This document shows, piece after piece, positions 35,302-43,560 of a stretch of DNA of 64,000 bases. The translations under genes were made by a program, and so were the position numbers. Origin of the DNA: Terriglobus roseus (lineage in GTDB: Bacteria > Acidobacteriota > Terriglobia > Terriglobales > Acidobacteriaceae); NCBI RefSeq assembly GCF_900105625.1, contig NZ_FNSD01000001.1, positions 2,604,001-2,668,000 on the forward strand, written 5' to 3'. Below the pieces are notes generated by a model. It worked only from the letters and a program-made list of their open reading frames with translations, was not told the origin of the DNA and made no database searches. Positions within the stretch are counted from its first letter, which is position 1. Each line of letters starts with the position of its first letter.

Positions 35302-35514
35302 ATGGCGAAGCAGCGTGGCTATCCCGACCGTCGCGGCATGGGAGCGCAAAGCGACTTTCTCTCGGAGACGTTTGTTCCCAGCGAATCGCACCGGGCGAAG
35401 CAGCTTGCGATGGCCCGAGACCTCGTGCGGACTGGCTCGAAGCCGGAAGACGTCGCCCACATGCTTTCGTTGCCCATCGATCTGGTAAACCGCGCGCTCG
35501 CCGAAGACCTTTGA
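35302..35514 (+). CDS. small hypothetical protein (70 aa)
   Basis: The 70-residue product is charged (MAKQRGYPDRRGMGAQSDFL) with a C-terminal helical part (MARDLVRTGSKPEDVAHMLSLPIDLVNRAL) that has the look of a helix-turn-helix fragment. GGAGG four bases upstream fixes the start at 35302. No named family is recognised. It lies just ahead of the rpmH promoter. Confidence 0.68.
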   Translation: MAKQRGYPDRRGMGAQSDFLSETFVPSESHRAKQLAMARDLVRTGSKPEDVAHMLSLPIDLVNRALAEDL

Positions 35515-35542
35515 CCCACCGCTTCTTCGCCGCGCTTTAAAG

Positions 35543-35571
35543 TTGGAGATCTGAGGAAAATCGGGTACGAT
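35543..35571 (+). promoter_or_regulatory. probable sigma-70-type promoter of rpmH
   Basis: TTGGAG (35543-35548) and TACGAT (35566-35571) are 17 bp apart, a good spacing for a housekeeping promoter. They lie about 150 bp upstream of the rpmH start, leaving a leader of about 145 nt. The leader contains GC-rich stems, but no known ribosomal-protein leader is identified. Confidence 0.5.
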
Positions 35572-35721
35572 GGTTGAGTTGTCCGCGATGCGCCGCTTCT
35601 GCGATGCGCGTGGCCTGGCAGGGTGCTGTAACCGCCCGCCGGACGGGACATCCACTTTACAGCTCAGCGCTGCTGCCCCACCTGACATGGGGTCTCTGCA
35701 CGCGAGCGCAGGAGATCTACG

Positions 35722-35877
35722 ATGCCGAAGCGCACTTTCCAGCCGAACCGCCGCCGCCGCGCCAAGACCCACGGCTTTCTGACCCGCATGAAGACCAAGG
35801 CCGGCCAGAACGTGCTGAACCGCCGCCGCGCCAAGGGTCGTCATAAGATCGCCGTCTCCGCTGGCTTCCGCGATTAG
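35722..35877 (+). CDS. rpmH: 50S ribosomal protein L34
   Basis: The 51-residue Arg-rich protein reads [20 protein letters not shown] and ends [13 protein letters not shown], the L34 signature; it is part of the large ribosomal subunit. GGAG eight bases upstream supports the ATG. It is followed by a terminator hairpin and then rnpA, the standard order. Confidence 0.97.
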   Translation: MPKRTFQPNRRRRAKTHGFLTRMKTKAGQNVLNRRRAKGRHKIAVSAGFRD

Positions 35878-35901
35878 TTCGCGCCTCACCATCGATATCC
35901 G

Positions 35902-35928
35902 AAAGGGCGCGCCACAAGCGCGCCCTTT
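35902..35928 (+). terminator. intrinsic terminator/attenuator after rpmH
   Basis: AAAGGGCGCGC and GCGCGCCCTTT form an 11-bp stem with a five-base loop (CACAA), followed by CCTTTTG. It lies about 25 bp after rpmH and would reduce transcription into rnpA. Confidence 0.8.
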
Positions 35929-35984
35929 CCTTTTGTCTCCGCTGCGTCCACCGAGCGAAGCGAAGACGGAATAAGTTCGCGCCA

Positions 35985-36467
35985 ATGACCTCCTTCCTCA
36001 ATCCGGCCAGCAAAATAGCCTTCGCTGACCTGCGTCTGCGGAAGCATGCGGACTATCAGCGTGCCTATAACGCCTCGCGCAAGCAGCATGCGAAGGAGCT
36101 GACCTGGTTCTGCGCCCGTCGCGATGCCATGCCCGTGCGATCGCTACACCCGAATGAGCTGCTTCACGGAACTCCCTACGCTGGCCCGCGCATCGGCCTG
36201 ACCGTCGGCAAGGTGATGGGCAAGGCGCACGATCGGAACCGCATCAAGCGACGCATGCGCGCGGCCGTCGCCCAGCATGCCGGTCTACTGGCTGGTCTGG
36301 AGATTGATGTGATTCTGCACCCGCGCCGCAGCGTGCTGCTGCTGGACTGGGACAAGCTGCAGCGCGAGGTCGCGAATGTCTTCCGTGCCGTGCGGAAGCA
36401 GTGCAGTGCACCGAAAGCGGCCGTCACGCCGGCGCAGTTCTCTCCTGTGGAGATAGAGAGGCGATGA
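35985..36467 (+). CDS. rnpA: ribonuclease P protein component
   Basis: RnpA binds the RNase P RNA and helps remove 5' leaders from pre-tRNAs. The 160-residue protein has ADLRLRKHADYQRAYNASRK, GLTVGKVMGKAHDRNRIKRRMR (the RNR motif) and VILHPRRSVLLLDWDKLQREV. It is slightly longer than usual because of extra residues at both ends. The rnpA stop overlaps the yidD start (ATGA), so the two are coupled. Confidence 0.96.
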   Translation: MTSFLNPASKIAFADLRLRKHADYQRAYNASRKQHAKELTWFCARRDAMPVRSLHPNELLHGTPYAGPRIGLTVGKVMGKAHDRNRIKRRMRAAVAQHAGLLAGLEIDVILHPRRSVLLLDWDKLQREVANVFRAVRKQCSAPKAAVTPAQFSPVEIERR

Positions 36468-36733
36468 CAGACGGCGCGTCCGGCAACGAGGAGCAGCTGT
36501 CGATGCCAACCGCGTCTGCCCGCGCCGCTCTGCTGGTCTATCGCCGGGTACTCTCGCCGATGCTGCACAGCATGGGCTTCACCAACTGCCGCTACACGCC
36601 GACATGCTCTGAGTATGCAGAGGTCGCCGTCGCCCGTTTCGGCGTGGCGCGCGGATCATGGCTCGCCCTCAGGCGCATCGCACGCTGTCACCCCTTCAGT
36701 AAGGGAGGCCTGGATAACGTTCCGGAGCGCTGA
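36464..36733 (+). CDS. yidD: membrane protein insertion efficiency factor YidD
   Basis: YidD is a small membrane-peripheral helper of YidC-dependent insertion. The 89-residue product has ALLVYRRVLSPMLHSMGF, CRYTPTCSEYAEVAVARFG and RIARCHPFSKGGLDNVP, with the three conserved Cys. The start is placed at 36464, overlapping the rnpA stop. yidC, which usually follows, is absent; a RiPP-like peptide gene is next instead. Confidence 0.96.
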   Translation: MTDGASGNEEQLSMPTASARAALLVYRRVLSPMLHSMGFTNCRYTPTCSEYAEVAVARFGVARGSWLALRRIARCHPFSKGGLDNVPER

Positions 36734-36859
36734 AATGACCTGAATTCGTGGCATTTTTAGGGGTCACGAGAATAAATGCACAAAGTGATATCAAAACGTG
36801 CTAAAGCGGTTTTGCCAGAATGACGCCTTCTCCGACTATGGACGAAAGGAGTCACACCT

Positions 36860-37030
36860 ATGGAAAATCCCCCCTCCTCAAGCACTCGTTCACTCACCGC
36901 AACCAAGCAGTGGAACGCACCTGTCATGCACGTCGTTCGCGCTGCGGACGCACAGATCAGCCTTCGCAACAGCACGATCGATGGTGGCGTTGGCATCGGT
37001 GGTATTGGCGTCACCACCTTCGGTTCCTAA
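36860..37030 (+). CDS. orphan RiPP-precursor-like peptide (56 aa)
   Basis: The short gene has a strong Shine-Dalgarno (AAGGAG, eight bases before ATG). The peptide has a polar N-terminus, a leader-like stretch TKQWNAPVMHVVRAADAQ, and a Gly-rich C-terminus DGGVGIGGIGVTTFGS. W-x-x-P-x-M recalls the YxxPxL leader motif recognised by RRE domains in lasso-peptide systems. No maturase, protease or transporter gene of a RiPP pathway lies within the window. I therefore call it precursor-like only; it could be an unrelated short protein. Confidence 0.5.
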   Translation: MENPPSSSTRSLTATKQWNAPVMHVVRAADAQISLRNSTIDGGVGIGGIGVTTFGS

Positions 37031-37240
37031 CCGTTCAGTGGTCCATCCCTCTGTACCACGCTGGCTACGAGGCCCCGGCTGAAGCGGCTCAACATGAAGG
37101 TGAGGCGCTTCGGCCCGTGTCTTTTTTCTGCTCGTACTGAAGTCAGCACAAACTATCGCGTCCCGTGCGCAAAGACAACGGGCAGGGACTGATGTCCCCA
37201 CCCGCAATGGTTCGTTAATTAAGTTAACCGTTCCAAGAGA

Positions 37241-39025
37241 TTACTGCTGAGGAGCGCCAGGCTTGCCTGCGTCTGGAGCCGGTACTGCCGTCGGGAACAG
37301 GTTCTTCAACGGCGCATCGTGCTCCTTGTTCAGTTCCGGGTGCGGGTACGGCTTGCGTGGCATCATCGCCTCACGCTCGCTGGTGTTGTAGAGGAAGATC
37401 GCCTCCACCACAGCAGCCTGCTGCAGATCGGCCGCATGGATGCGCTCCATCGTGTCCATGTTGCTGTGGTGTGTGCGCGTCTCATAATCCATTGGATCCT
37501 GGATGTACTGGAAGCCCGGCAGTCCGAGCGCGTCGTACGACAGGTGATCCGTGCCACCCGTGTTGCGATGGGTGATGGTCGTTACGCCGAGGTCCTTCAG
37601 CGGCGCGATCCACTGCGCGAAGATGGGTCCAATGGCGAAGTTGCCCTGCGTGTACACACCGCGGACGCGGCCCGTGCCGTTGTCCAGGTTGTAGTACGCA
37701 TCCAGCGTCTCCCACTCCTTGGTAGTCTTCAGCGGGCCGTTGGCAACCGGCTGACCGGTCGGTCCCATGGGTGCGCCGGGCAGGACCGTCACCTCACCGA
37801 AGTGTTGCTTCACATACCCGCGGCTGCCGAACAGTCCCTGCTCCTCACCGCTCCATAGCGCAATGCGAATGGTCCGCTTCGGCTTCACGCCGATTGCCTT
37901 CAGGATGCGCACAGCCTCCATGGCAACGACCGAGCCTGCTCCATTGTCCGTGGCGCCGGTACCGCTGATCCAACTATCCAGGTGGCCACCGACCATCACG
38001 ACCTGCTCCTTCAGCTTCGGGTCCGTGCCAGGGATCTCTGCGACGGTGTTGAAGCCATGCTCGTGGTCGCCGGAGAAAGCGACGTCGATGTTTACTTCCA
38101 TCTTCACGGGAACGCTTGCCTTCAGCAGGCGATAGAGACGGCCGTACATCTCGACGGTGGTGACGGCGTTGGGCACCATCACGGCATTCGCGCGGGTCTG
38201 TGCGCCGCGGATCAGGTTGGCTCCGTTGTCGTCAAAGATGATGCCGGTACCGCCGCCCTTGCCACCATCGCGGCTGGGCGACAGGATGGCAGCAACACCC
38301 TCCTCCGTCATCATCTTCAGCGCAGCGGTACGCAGTGCCGTCGCGCGATTCCGCTCTGCAAGCAGAGTTGCGATGTTTACGCCACCGGCACGCGGAGTCT
38401 CCGGGCCTTCCATCTCCTTCAACTCTTCTTCGGTGTAGCGATGGAAGAGCGGATCGGTGAGATCGACGATGGTGTGCGGCGCGCCCAGCAACACGATCTT
38501 GCCGGCGAGCTTGCCCTTGTACTTCGCCAGGTCGGCCTCAGAGTTCAATTCGATGAGAACGGCATCGGCAGACACGGTGCCCTTTGTCGCGGGCGACCAC
38601 GGTGCAGCCTGGATCCAGATCGGCTCGGTATCCGGTGTGATCATGCGCGCCCAGCTATTCACCTGGCTCCAGCCCATGCCGAACTCGCCCCAGTCTTCCA
38701 GATGAGCATTGACGAGGCCCGCATCCGTCAGGCGATCGCGTGTCCACTCGTTCGCCTTCTTCATGTTGGGCGACCCAGTCAGGCGCGGTCCAATGCCGTC
38801 ACTAAGGCCGCTGATGTACTCCATGACGTGCGAGTGCGACAGGCCTTCCGTGCGGATCTGCGCGTAGATGCCCAGGTCGATGTCTTCCGTTGCGGGCTGC
38901 GGGCCGTAGTAGCTTGGCACCTTCTTGGCAGCCTGCGCCAGAGCAACCGGCACGGCAGTGACAGCAATCGTTGACAACAGTGTGACCGCGCAAACGCCGC
39001 GGCGAAGTGCTCCCATGAAATGCAT
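37241..39025 (-). CDS. exported M28 family metallopeptidase
   Basis: The 594-residue enzyme has a signal peptide (about residues 1-31, ending VALAQ) and a layout like carboxypeptidase Q: an N-terminal cap, a PA domain insert (about 120-290), then the M28 core with VGGHLDSW (His, Asp), GATDNGAG (bridging Asp), LWSGEEQGLFG (Glu-Glu) and GGTDHLSYD (final His). It would remove amino acids from peptides outside the cytoplasm using two zinc ions. GGAGG lies ten bases before ATG 39025. Confidence 0.92.
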   Translation of the reverse strand: MHFMGALRRGVCAVTLLSTIAVTAVPVALAQAAKKVPSYYGPQPATEDIDLGIYAQIRTEGLSHSHVMEYISGLSDGIGPRLTGSPNMKKANEWTRDRLTDAGLVNAHLEDWGEFGMGWSQVNSWARMITPDTEPIWIQAAPWSPATKGTVSADAVLIELNSEADLAKYKGKLAGKIVLLGAPHTIVDLTDPLFHRYTEEELKEMEGPETPRAGGVNIATLLAERNRATALRTAALKMMTEEGVAAILSPSRDGGKGGGTGIIFDDNGANLIRGAQTRANAVMVPNAVTTVEMYGRLYRLLKASVPVKMEVNIDVAFSGDHEHGFNTVAEIPGTDPKLKEQVVMVGGHLDSWISGTGATDNGAGSVVAMEAVRILKAIGVKPKRTIRIALWSGEEQGLFGSRGYVKQHFGEVTVLPGAPMGPTGQPVANGPLKTTKEWETLDAYYNLDNGTGRVRGVYTQGNFAIGPIFAQWIAPLKDLGVTTITHRNTGGTDHLSYDALGLPGFQYIQDPMDYETRTHHSNMDTMERIHAADLQQAAVVEAIFLYNTSEREAMMPRKPYPHPELNKEHDAPLKNLFPTAVPAPDAGKPGAPQQ

Positions 39026-39228
39026 CGGGGTAAAGCCTCCAAAAGGTGGTTAAGAACAACGTGGTGGTATCTGGTGAACAGGATCAGCTTACCGAATCGT
39101 CCTGTGTACTCCTTGCCTTTTCACGACATACGTCATTTGTCCGTGATACCCGCCGCTTGGCGTGGGTAGGATGCTCTGCGATACCAACGCCGACGAATCC
39201 GCGCGGCGAAACCGATCCTGAGGTCATC

Positions 39229-40359
39229 ATGCTTCGAAACATCCGCGCCATCCTCCCGGGACTCGCCCTCCTGGTGGCCCCCTTCGCTCCGGTACACGCT
39301 CAGACCGCGGCAGGTACGCCCATCCGCGTTGCCATCGTCGGGCTGACGCATGGCCATGTGAAAGGCTTCCTCCATTCGTTGCCCAGCAGCACCAGCGCAA
39401 AGCTGGTCGCCATCGTCGAACCGGACCAGGCGCTTGCGAAGCAGTACGCCACCCAGTACAAGCTCGACCCCGCGCTCTTCTACACCGACGAAGAGACCAT
39501 GCTGAACAAACTGCACCCCGACGCGGTGTTGGGCTACGGCACCATCGCAGAGCACCGTAAGGTCATCGAGATTGCAGCGAACCACGGCGTGAACAGCATG
39601 GTCGAGAAGCCGCTGACTACCACCGTCGAAGATGCTCTCGCCATCCGCAAAGCCGCGCAGGACCACCACGTGCAGGTGCTCGTGAACTACGAGACCACCT
39701 GGTACAACAGCAACGCCGAAGCCCTGAAAGAGATCAAGGATGGCAAGCTGGGCACTGTGCGTAAGATTCTGGTGCGCGACGGTCACGAAGGTCCGAAGGA
39801 GATTGGTGTAGGGCCGGAGTGGCTGCCCTGGCTCACAGACCCGAAACAGAACGGTGCGGGCGCACTCTTTGACTTCGGCTGCTACGGCGCCGACCTTGCC
39901 ACCGTCATCAACGGCGGGAAAACGCCGCTGAGCGTCACGGCCATCGGCCAGACCCACAAGCCGGACATCTACTCACGCACCGAGGATGATGCGACCGTCA
40001 TCGTCGCCTATCCCGGCATGCAGGCCATCCTGATGCCATCCTGGGATTGGAGCTTTGCCGTGAAGAATATGGAGGTGTACGGCAACCTGGGCGAACTGTT
40101 CACGGTAGCCGGTAACGACATCGTCACCCGCTATAAGGGAGAAAAGACGGAGACGCCCGCGCATCCCGCCCCCGCGCTGCCTCAGAACCAGAGCAACTCG
40201 CTGGACTACCTCGCCGCAGTACTGCACCACGAGATCAATCCCAGCGGCGACCTCTCCTCGCTGGAGACGAACGTGATCGTCGTACAAATTCTGGACGCCG
40301 CCCGCGAAAGCATCCGCTCCGGCAAGACCGTCACGCTGAAGCCATTACCCGCCAGGTAG
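39229..40359 (+). CDS. exported Gfo/Idh/MocA-like oxidoreductase
   Basis: The 376-residue protein belongs to the Gfo/Idh/MocA fold: VAIVGLTHGHVKGFL near residue 38, VEKPLTTTVEDAL, and DFGCYGADLATVI. It starts with a Sec-like signal peptide (ILPGLALLVAPFAPVHAQ) without a twin-arginine pair, odd for a protein expected to bind a nucleotide cofactor. The nucleotide loop is G-LTHGH rather than GxGxxG, and the usual catalytic His of DxGxH is Tyr. ATG 39229 follows GAGG. The substrate is unknown. Confidence 0.88.
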   Translation: MLRNIRAILPGLALLVAPFAPVHAQTAAGTPIRVAIVGLTHGHVKGFLHSLPSSTSAKLVAIVEPDQALAKQYATQYKLDPALFYTDEETMLNKLHPDAVLGYGTIAEHRKVIEIAANHGVNSMVEKPLTTTVEDALAIRKAAQDHHVQVLVNYETTWYNSNAEALKEIKDGKLGTVRKILVRDGHEGPKEIGVGPEWLPWLTDPKQNGAGALFDFGCYGADLATVINGGKTPLSVTAIGQTHKPDIYSRTEDDATVIVAYPGMQAILMPSWDWSFAVKNMEVYGNLGELFTVAGNDIVTRYKGEKTETPAHPAPALPQNQSNSLDYLAAVLHHEINPSGDLSSLETNVIVVQILDAARESIRSGKTVTLKPLPAR

Positions 40360-40405
40360 CGCGCTCAAAGAGTTTTCATTCTGAACGAAACAGCTTCTTT
40401 TCACG

Positions 40406-40601
40406 ACCCCACTAAATTGTCATCCTGAGCGGAGCGTAGCGAAGTCGAAGGACCTGCATTCTTCCGGAGCGCCAAAAATATGCGGGGAGCTTGTTTCGCC
40501 CCGTCGTGAGCATCTGTGCCAGGACGAGCAGAATGCAGACCCTTCGACTGCAATGGGAAGACGCTCCGTTCTGCGCACGATGGCAAGAATTTTAGTGGCC
40601 C
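40406..40601. repeat. inverted pair of type B repeats
   Basis: The left half reads CCCCACTAAATT, GTCATCCTGAGCG (40419-40431), then GTCGAAGGACCTGCATTC. The right half carries the reverse complement of similar words: GAATGCAGACCCTTCGAC near 40531-40548 and AATTTTAGTGG near 40588-40598. Together they form an imperfect palindrome of about 195 bp in the gap between the oxidoreductase and the gene at 40631. Confidence 0.65.
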
Positions 40602-40630
40602 ATCTCTCTCGGCCCTCAGAGTAGCGCCAA

Positions 40631-41236
40631 CTACTTGCTCAGCTTCGCTGGCAACGGATTGTCCGGCCGCTCCGTATCCCAGAAGATCTGCAGGATGTAA
40701 TACCGCGTTCCATCAAACAGCAGCTCAAAGCTGTTTACGCCGCGGACGTACGGTTCAGCATCCGTCGCCTTATGCCGAATGCCATACGACTCATAGACAT
40801 GAGTCGTGCGCCCAAAGCTCTGCACGTCATAGGCTATGGGTCTCTCGTAGAACGTCCGCCCGCCCGCCCGCTTCTCATAGTCGTCCAGCGAGAGCACCGT
40901 CACGTCGGAAGGACCGGTCTTCGGCACCCGTGTGACTACCATCCGTCCAGCCACCGGCACAAAGAGTGAGCGCACCCGCTGCCAGTCGCGCGGAGTTCCG
41001 GCTTCTCCGGAGATGGCGTCCGAGACGGCTGCGATGATCGCCTGCGGGCTCTTCACATCATCAGGATTTGCCTTGGGCCACTCCGGATGTGAGGCGATCG
41101 CGCCGGGCGCAGGCGTCGGAGCAGCCCCTGAAGAAGGCGGACCCGCTGGGGCAGTCTGCGCAGCAGCGCAAGCCCCGGCAAAGGAAAGCGTGGAGATCAG
41201 GAACGCTCTGCGAAGGGATGAGGTCGTGGATTGCAT
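40631..41236 (-). CDS. exported NTF2-like protein of unknown function
   Basis: The 201-residue product has a signal peptide (SSLRRAFLISTLSFAGACAAAQ), a Pro/Ala linker, and a C-terminal domain of about 150 residues reading AIIAAVSDAISGEAG, DWQRVRSLFVP, RPIAYDVQSFGRTTHVYESYG and SFELLFDGTRYYILQIFWD. The cone-like strand order resembles the SnoaL/NTF2-like fold, but this is by eye. The start at 41236 fits the signal peptide; the frame extends upstream without evidence of coding. Confidence 0.7.
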   Translation of the reverse strand: MQSTTSSLRRAFLISTLSFAGACAAAQTAPAGPPSSGAAPTPAPGAIASHPEWPKANPDDVKSPQAIIAAVSDAISGEAGTPRDWQRVRSLFVPVAGRMVVTRVPKTGPSDVTVLSLDDYEKRAGGRTFYERPIAYDVQSFGRTTHVYESYGIRHKATDAEPYVRGVNSFELLFDGTRYYILQIFWDTERPDNPLPAKLSK

Positions 41237-42218
41237 GCGCAGCCAAGGTACCAGAAGCCTCTTCGATAGTCCCCCAGTTCCTCCGATGGACCTTTCTTTC
41301 GAGATACGAACACTCTCCCGCGCAGCGCGACGGTTTTTTTTGCGATGACGACGCCCTTCAGGCAGTAGCCAAACGGAGGATCTGGGTGCTCCGCGCCTCG
41401 GCACAGGAGCGGGTTCCAAGTATGCCGCAGCCTGCCGCAGCGGACGCCTTTGCCACAGGCTGGGAGCCCACCGAGGAAAAATCGTAAAAACCACGCTTTC
41501 CTCAGGCCAGGAGGGTCCCCTGTGGATCGCGGGGACGCCTTATAGCCCAGCATTGACGCGGTTGTTCGCCGTCTTTCCACTTAAGCGCAGCGGCGATGTC
41601 TGCCCGGACCGGTGGATCGCTGTGAATCGCCAGGGCGGTTGAGGATACGCACACCTCGACCGTGCCTGTTGTTCTGCTTATTCGTTTTTTGCGGACGGGT
41701 TTTCTGAATCCGGTACACACCCTAAGACCCTTGTTTACTGATGCTTAGGCGAAGTATCCACATTTCCAGCGACAACGGTTACTACTACGGGCAATAAGTC
41801 TTCTTAAAGCTATGTTTCTTAGAAGCCAGTACTCGCACGCACTTCGTGCGCTCCCGACGCGCTTTCGCGCATTTCCTTGCCGTCACAAAATTCCGCTGCA
41901 GCCCGGCTTCGGACCGGGCTCTGGCATCCGTTGTCCCAGATCCGGCAAGAGACAGGTTTCCCACCGGAAATCCCGGCGTTCCACACCTCGCTCTCGCGCT
42001 ACGATTGGCCATTAGCAACACCGCGCTTCGGCCCGCACCTGCGGCGCTTCGGCAACACAAACGCGCTAGGAAAGGCTTTCGCGCGGTGGTAGGCTGAGTA
42101 CCACTCAGGCAGCGCTGGCCGCAGGATGCGATGGGCCGCTCGAAGGCCCGGTAGACCGCTGCCGCTGTTCTGGATCTGACTTTTCGTATCGCCCGCATTT
42201 GTTCCGGAGGTTTCTCCC
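41237..42218. other. 982-bp gene-free region upstream of dnaN, candidate oriC
   Basis: No gene is supported here. Near 41754-41762 is GTATCCACA, one mismatch from the DnaA box TTATCCACA; at 41521-41529 is TGTGGATCG (two mismatches, opposite strand), with looser GGTGGATCG and TGTGAATCG at 41611-41630. A relatively AT-rich stretch lies at 41700-41820. The part from 41840 to 42130 is full of small TTCG-type hairpins. Being next to dnaN and between dnaA and parABS, it is a reasonable oriC candidate, but unproven. Confidence 0.35.
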
Positions 42219-43409
42219 GTGTCCACGACCGCTTCGCCGCTTTCGCTTGAAACCAATGGAGCCGCACCCACCGGCAACCTCGACATCTCTGTCTCGCGTG
42301 CGGAGCTGCTGCGGGAGCTGACGGCTGCGCAGTCCGTCGTCGAGCGGAAGACGACCATCCCGATCCTGTCGAACTTTCTCTTTGAGGCAGCAGGTGATCG
42401 CCTGACCATTACGGCGACCGATCTGGACCAGAGCCTGCGCACCAGCTGCCCCGCGAGGGTAAAGAAGCCCGGCGCCTGCACGGTACCCGCGCGTAAGCTG
42501 TACGACTACATCCGGCTGCTTCCCGAGGGCGAAATCTCCATCAAGCTGATGGACAACCATTGGGTGCAGATCCGTGCCGGCCGCTCCAACACCAAGATGG
42601 TGGGCATGGCCCGCGCCAACTTCCCGCAGGTGCCGGAGTTCCCGGCCGCCAGCGCCATCAAGATTGCTGCGCCCGCCCTTCGCTCCATGGTGTCGAAGAC
42701 CATCTTCGCCATCTCCAGCGAAGAGAGCCGCTACACCCTGAATGGCGCGCTGCTCGTTCTGAAGGCTGAGAGTATGGCCATGGTGGCCACCGACGGGCAC
42801 CGCCTGGCGCACATCGAGCGCCTGGGCGAGACCCTCGAAGGCATCACCGGTGAGAAGAAGACACTCATCCCGCGCAAGGCGCTCGGCGAGCTACAGTCGC
42901 TGCTCGCCTCCGGCTCCGGCGAGGACGATGACTTCGTCGAGTTTGCCGATGACGAAACCACCCTCTTCTTCCGTATGGGTGGCCGCGTCCTCACCAGCCG
43001 CAAGCTGACCGGCCAGTTCCCCAACTACGAAGCGGTCCTGCCGCGTGACAACAACAAGTTCGTCATCGTCCGCAGCGAAGACCTGATGGGAGCCCTGCAG
43101 CGCGTGGCGCAGTTCGCCGACGAGCGCTCCGGTGCCATCAAGATCCGCCTCGAGCAGAACGAGCTTCGCATCTCGTCCTCGTCCACTGATTCCGGCGAGT
43201 CGGAAGACATCATCGAGACGCCCTACAACTACGACCCGCTCGTCGTCGGCTTCAACTCGCAGTACCTGATCGACTTCCTCAAGGCCATCGGCAACACCGG
43301 CGAAGTCCGCCTGGAGTTCAAGGACGCCCAGTCCGCCGGCCAGATGCGCCCCGAGGACGCCAACGAGGACCAGAAGTACCGCTACATCCTGATGCCCATG
43401 CGCATCTGA
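42219..43409 (+). CDS. dnaN: DNA polymerase III beta sliding clamp
   Basis: DnaN is the ring clamp that tethers the replicative polymerase. The 396-residue protein has three similar clamp domains: LRELTAAQSVVERKTTIPILSN at the start, MVATDGHRLAHIE in the middle, and a terminal YRYILMPMRI. The start is GTG at 42219, preceded by GGAGG eight bases upstream. It is about 20 residues longer at the N-terminus than most clamps. dnaA is not adjacent. Confidence 0.98.
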   Translation: MSTTASPLSLETNGAAPTGNLDISVSRAELLRELTAAQSVVERKTTIPILSNFLFEAAGDRLTITATDLDQSLRTSCPARVKKPGACTVPARKLYDYIRLLPEGEISIKLMDNHWVQIRAGRSNTKMVGMARANFPQVPEFPAASAIKIAAPALRSMVSKTIFAISSEESRYTLNGALLVLKAESMAMVATDGHRLAHIERLGETLEGITGEKKTLIPRKALGELQSLLASGSGEDDDFVEFADDETTLFFRMGGRVLTSRKLTGQFPNYEAVLPRDNNKFVIVRSEDLMGALQRVAQFADERSGAIKIRLEQNELRISSSSTDSGESEDIIETPYNYDPLVVGFNSQYLIDFLKAIGNTGEVRLEFKDAQSAGQMRPEDANEDQKYRYILMPMRI

Positions 43410-43503
43410 CGGTCTGCCATCGAGGCCTTGACGCTTCGCGTGTCAGTGCTGGTAAGCGCAATCGTGATAGTCCGGCTTCGAGCCTGGCCTGTCGAAGATC
43501 AAG

Positions 43504-43542
43504 AGAGAGAAGAGCCCGGCTATGCGCCGGGCTCTTCTCTCT
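43504..43542. terminator. bidirectional terminator between dnaN and the VCBS gene
   Basis: AGAGAGAAGAGCCCGGC (43504-43520) and its perfect reverse complement (43526-43542) form a 17-bp stem with loop TATGC. A/T-rich flanks occur on both sides, so it can serve both dnaN and the convergent VCBS-repeat gene. Confidence 0.88.
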
Positions 43543-43560
43543 TTGCGGTGTGTATGAAGC

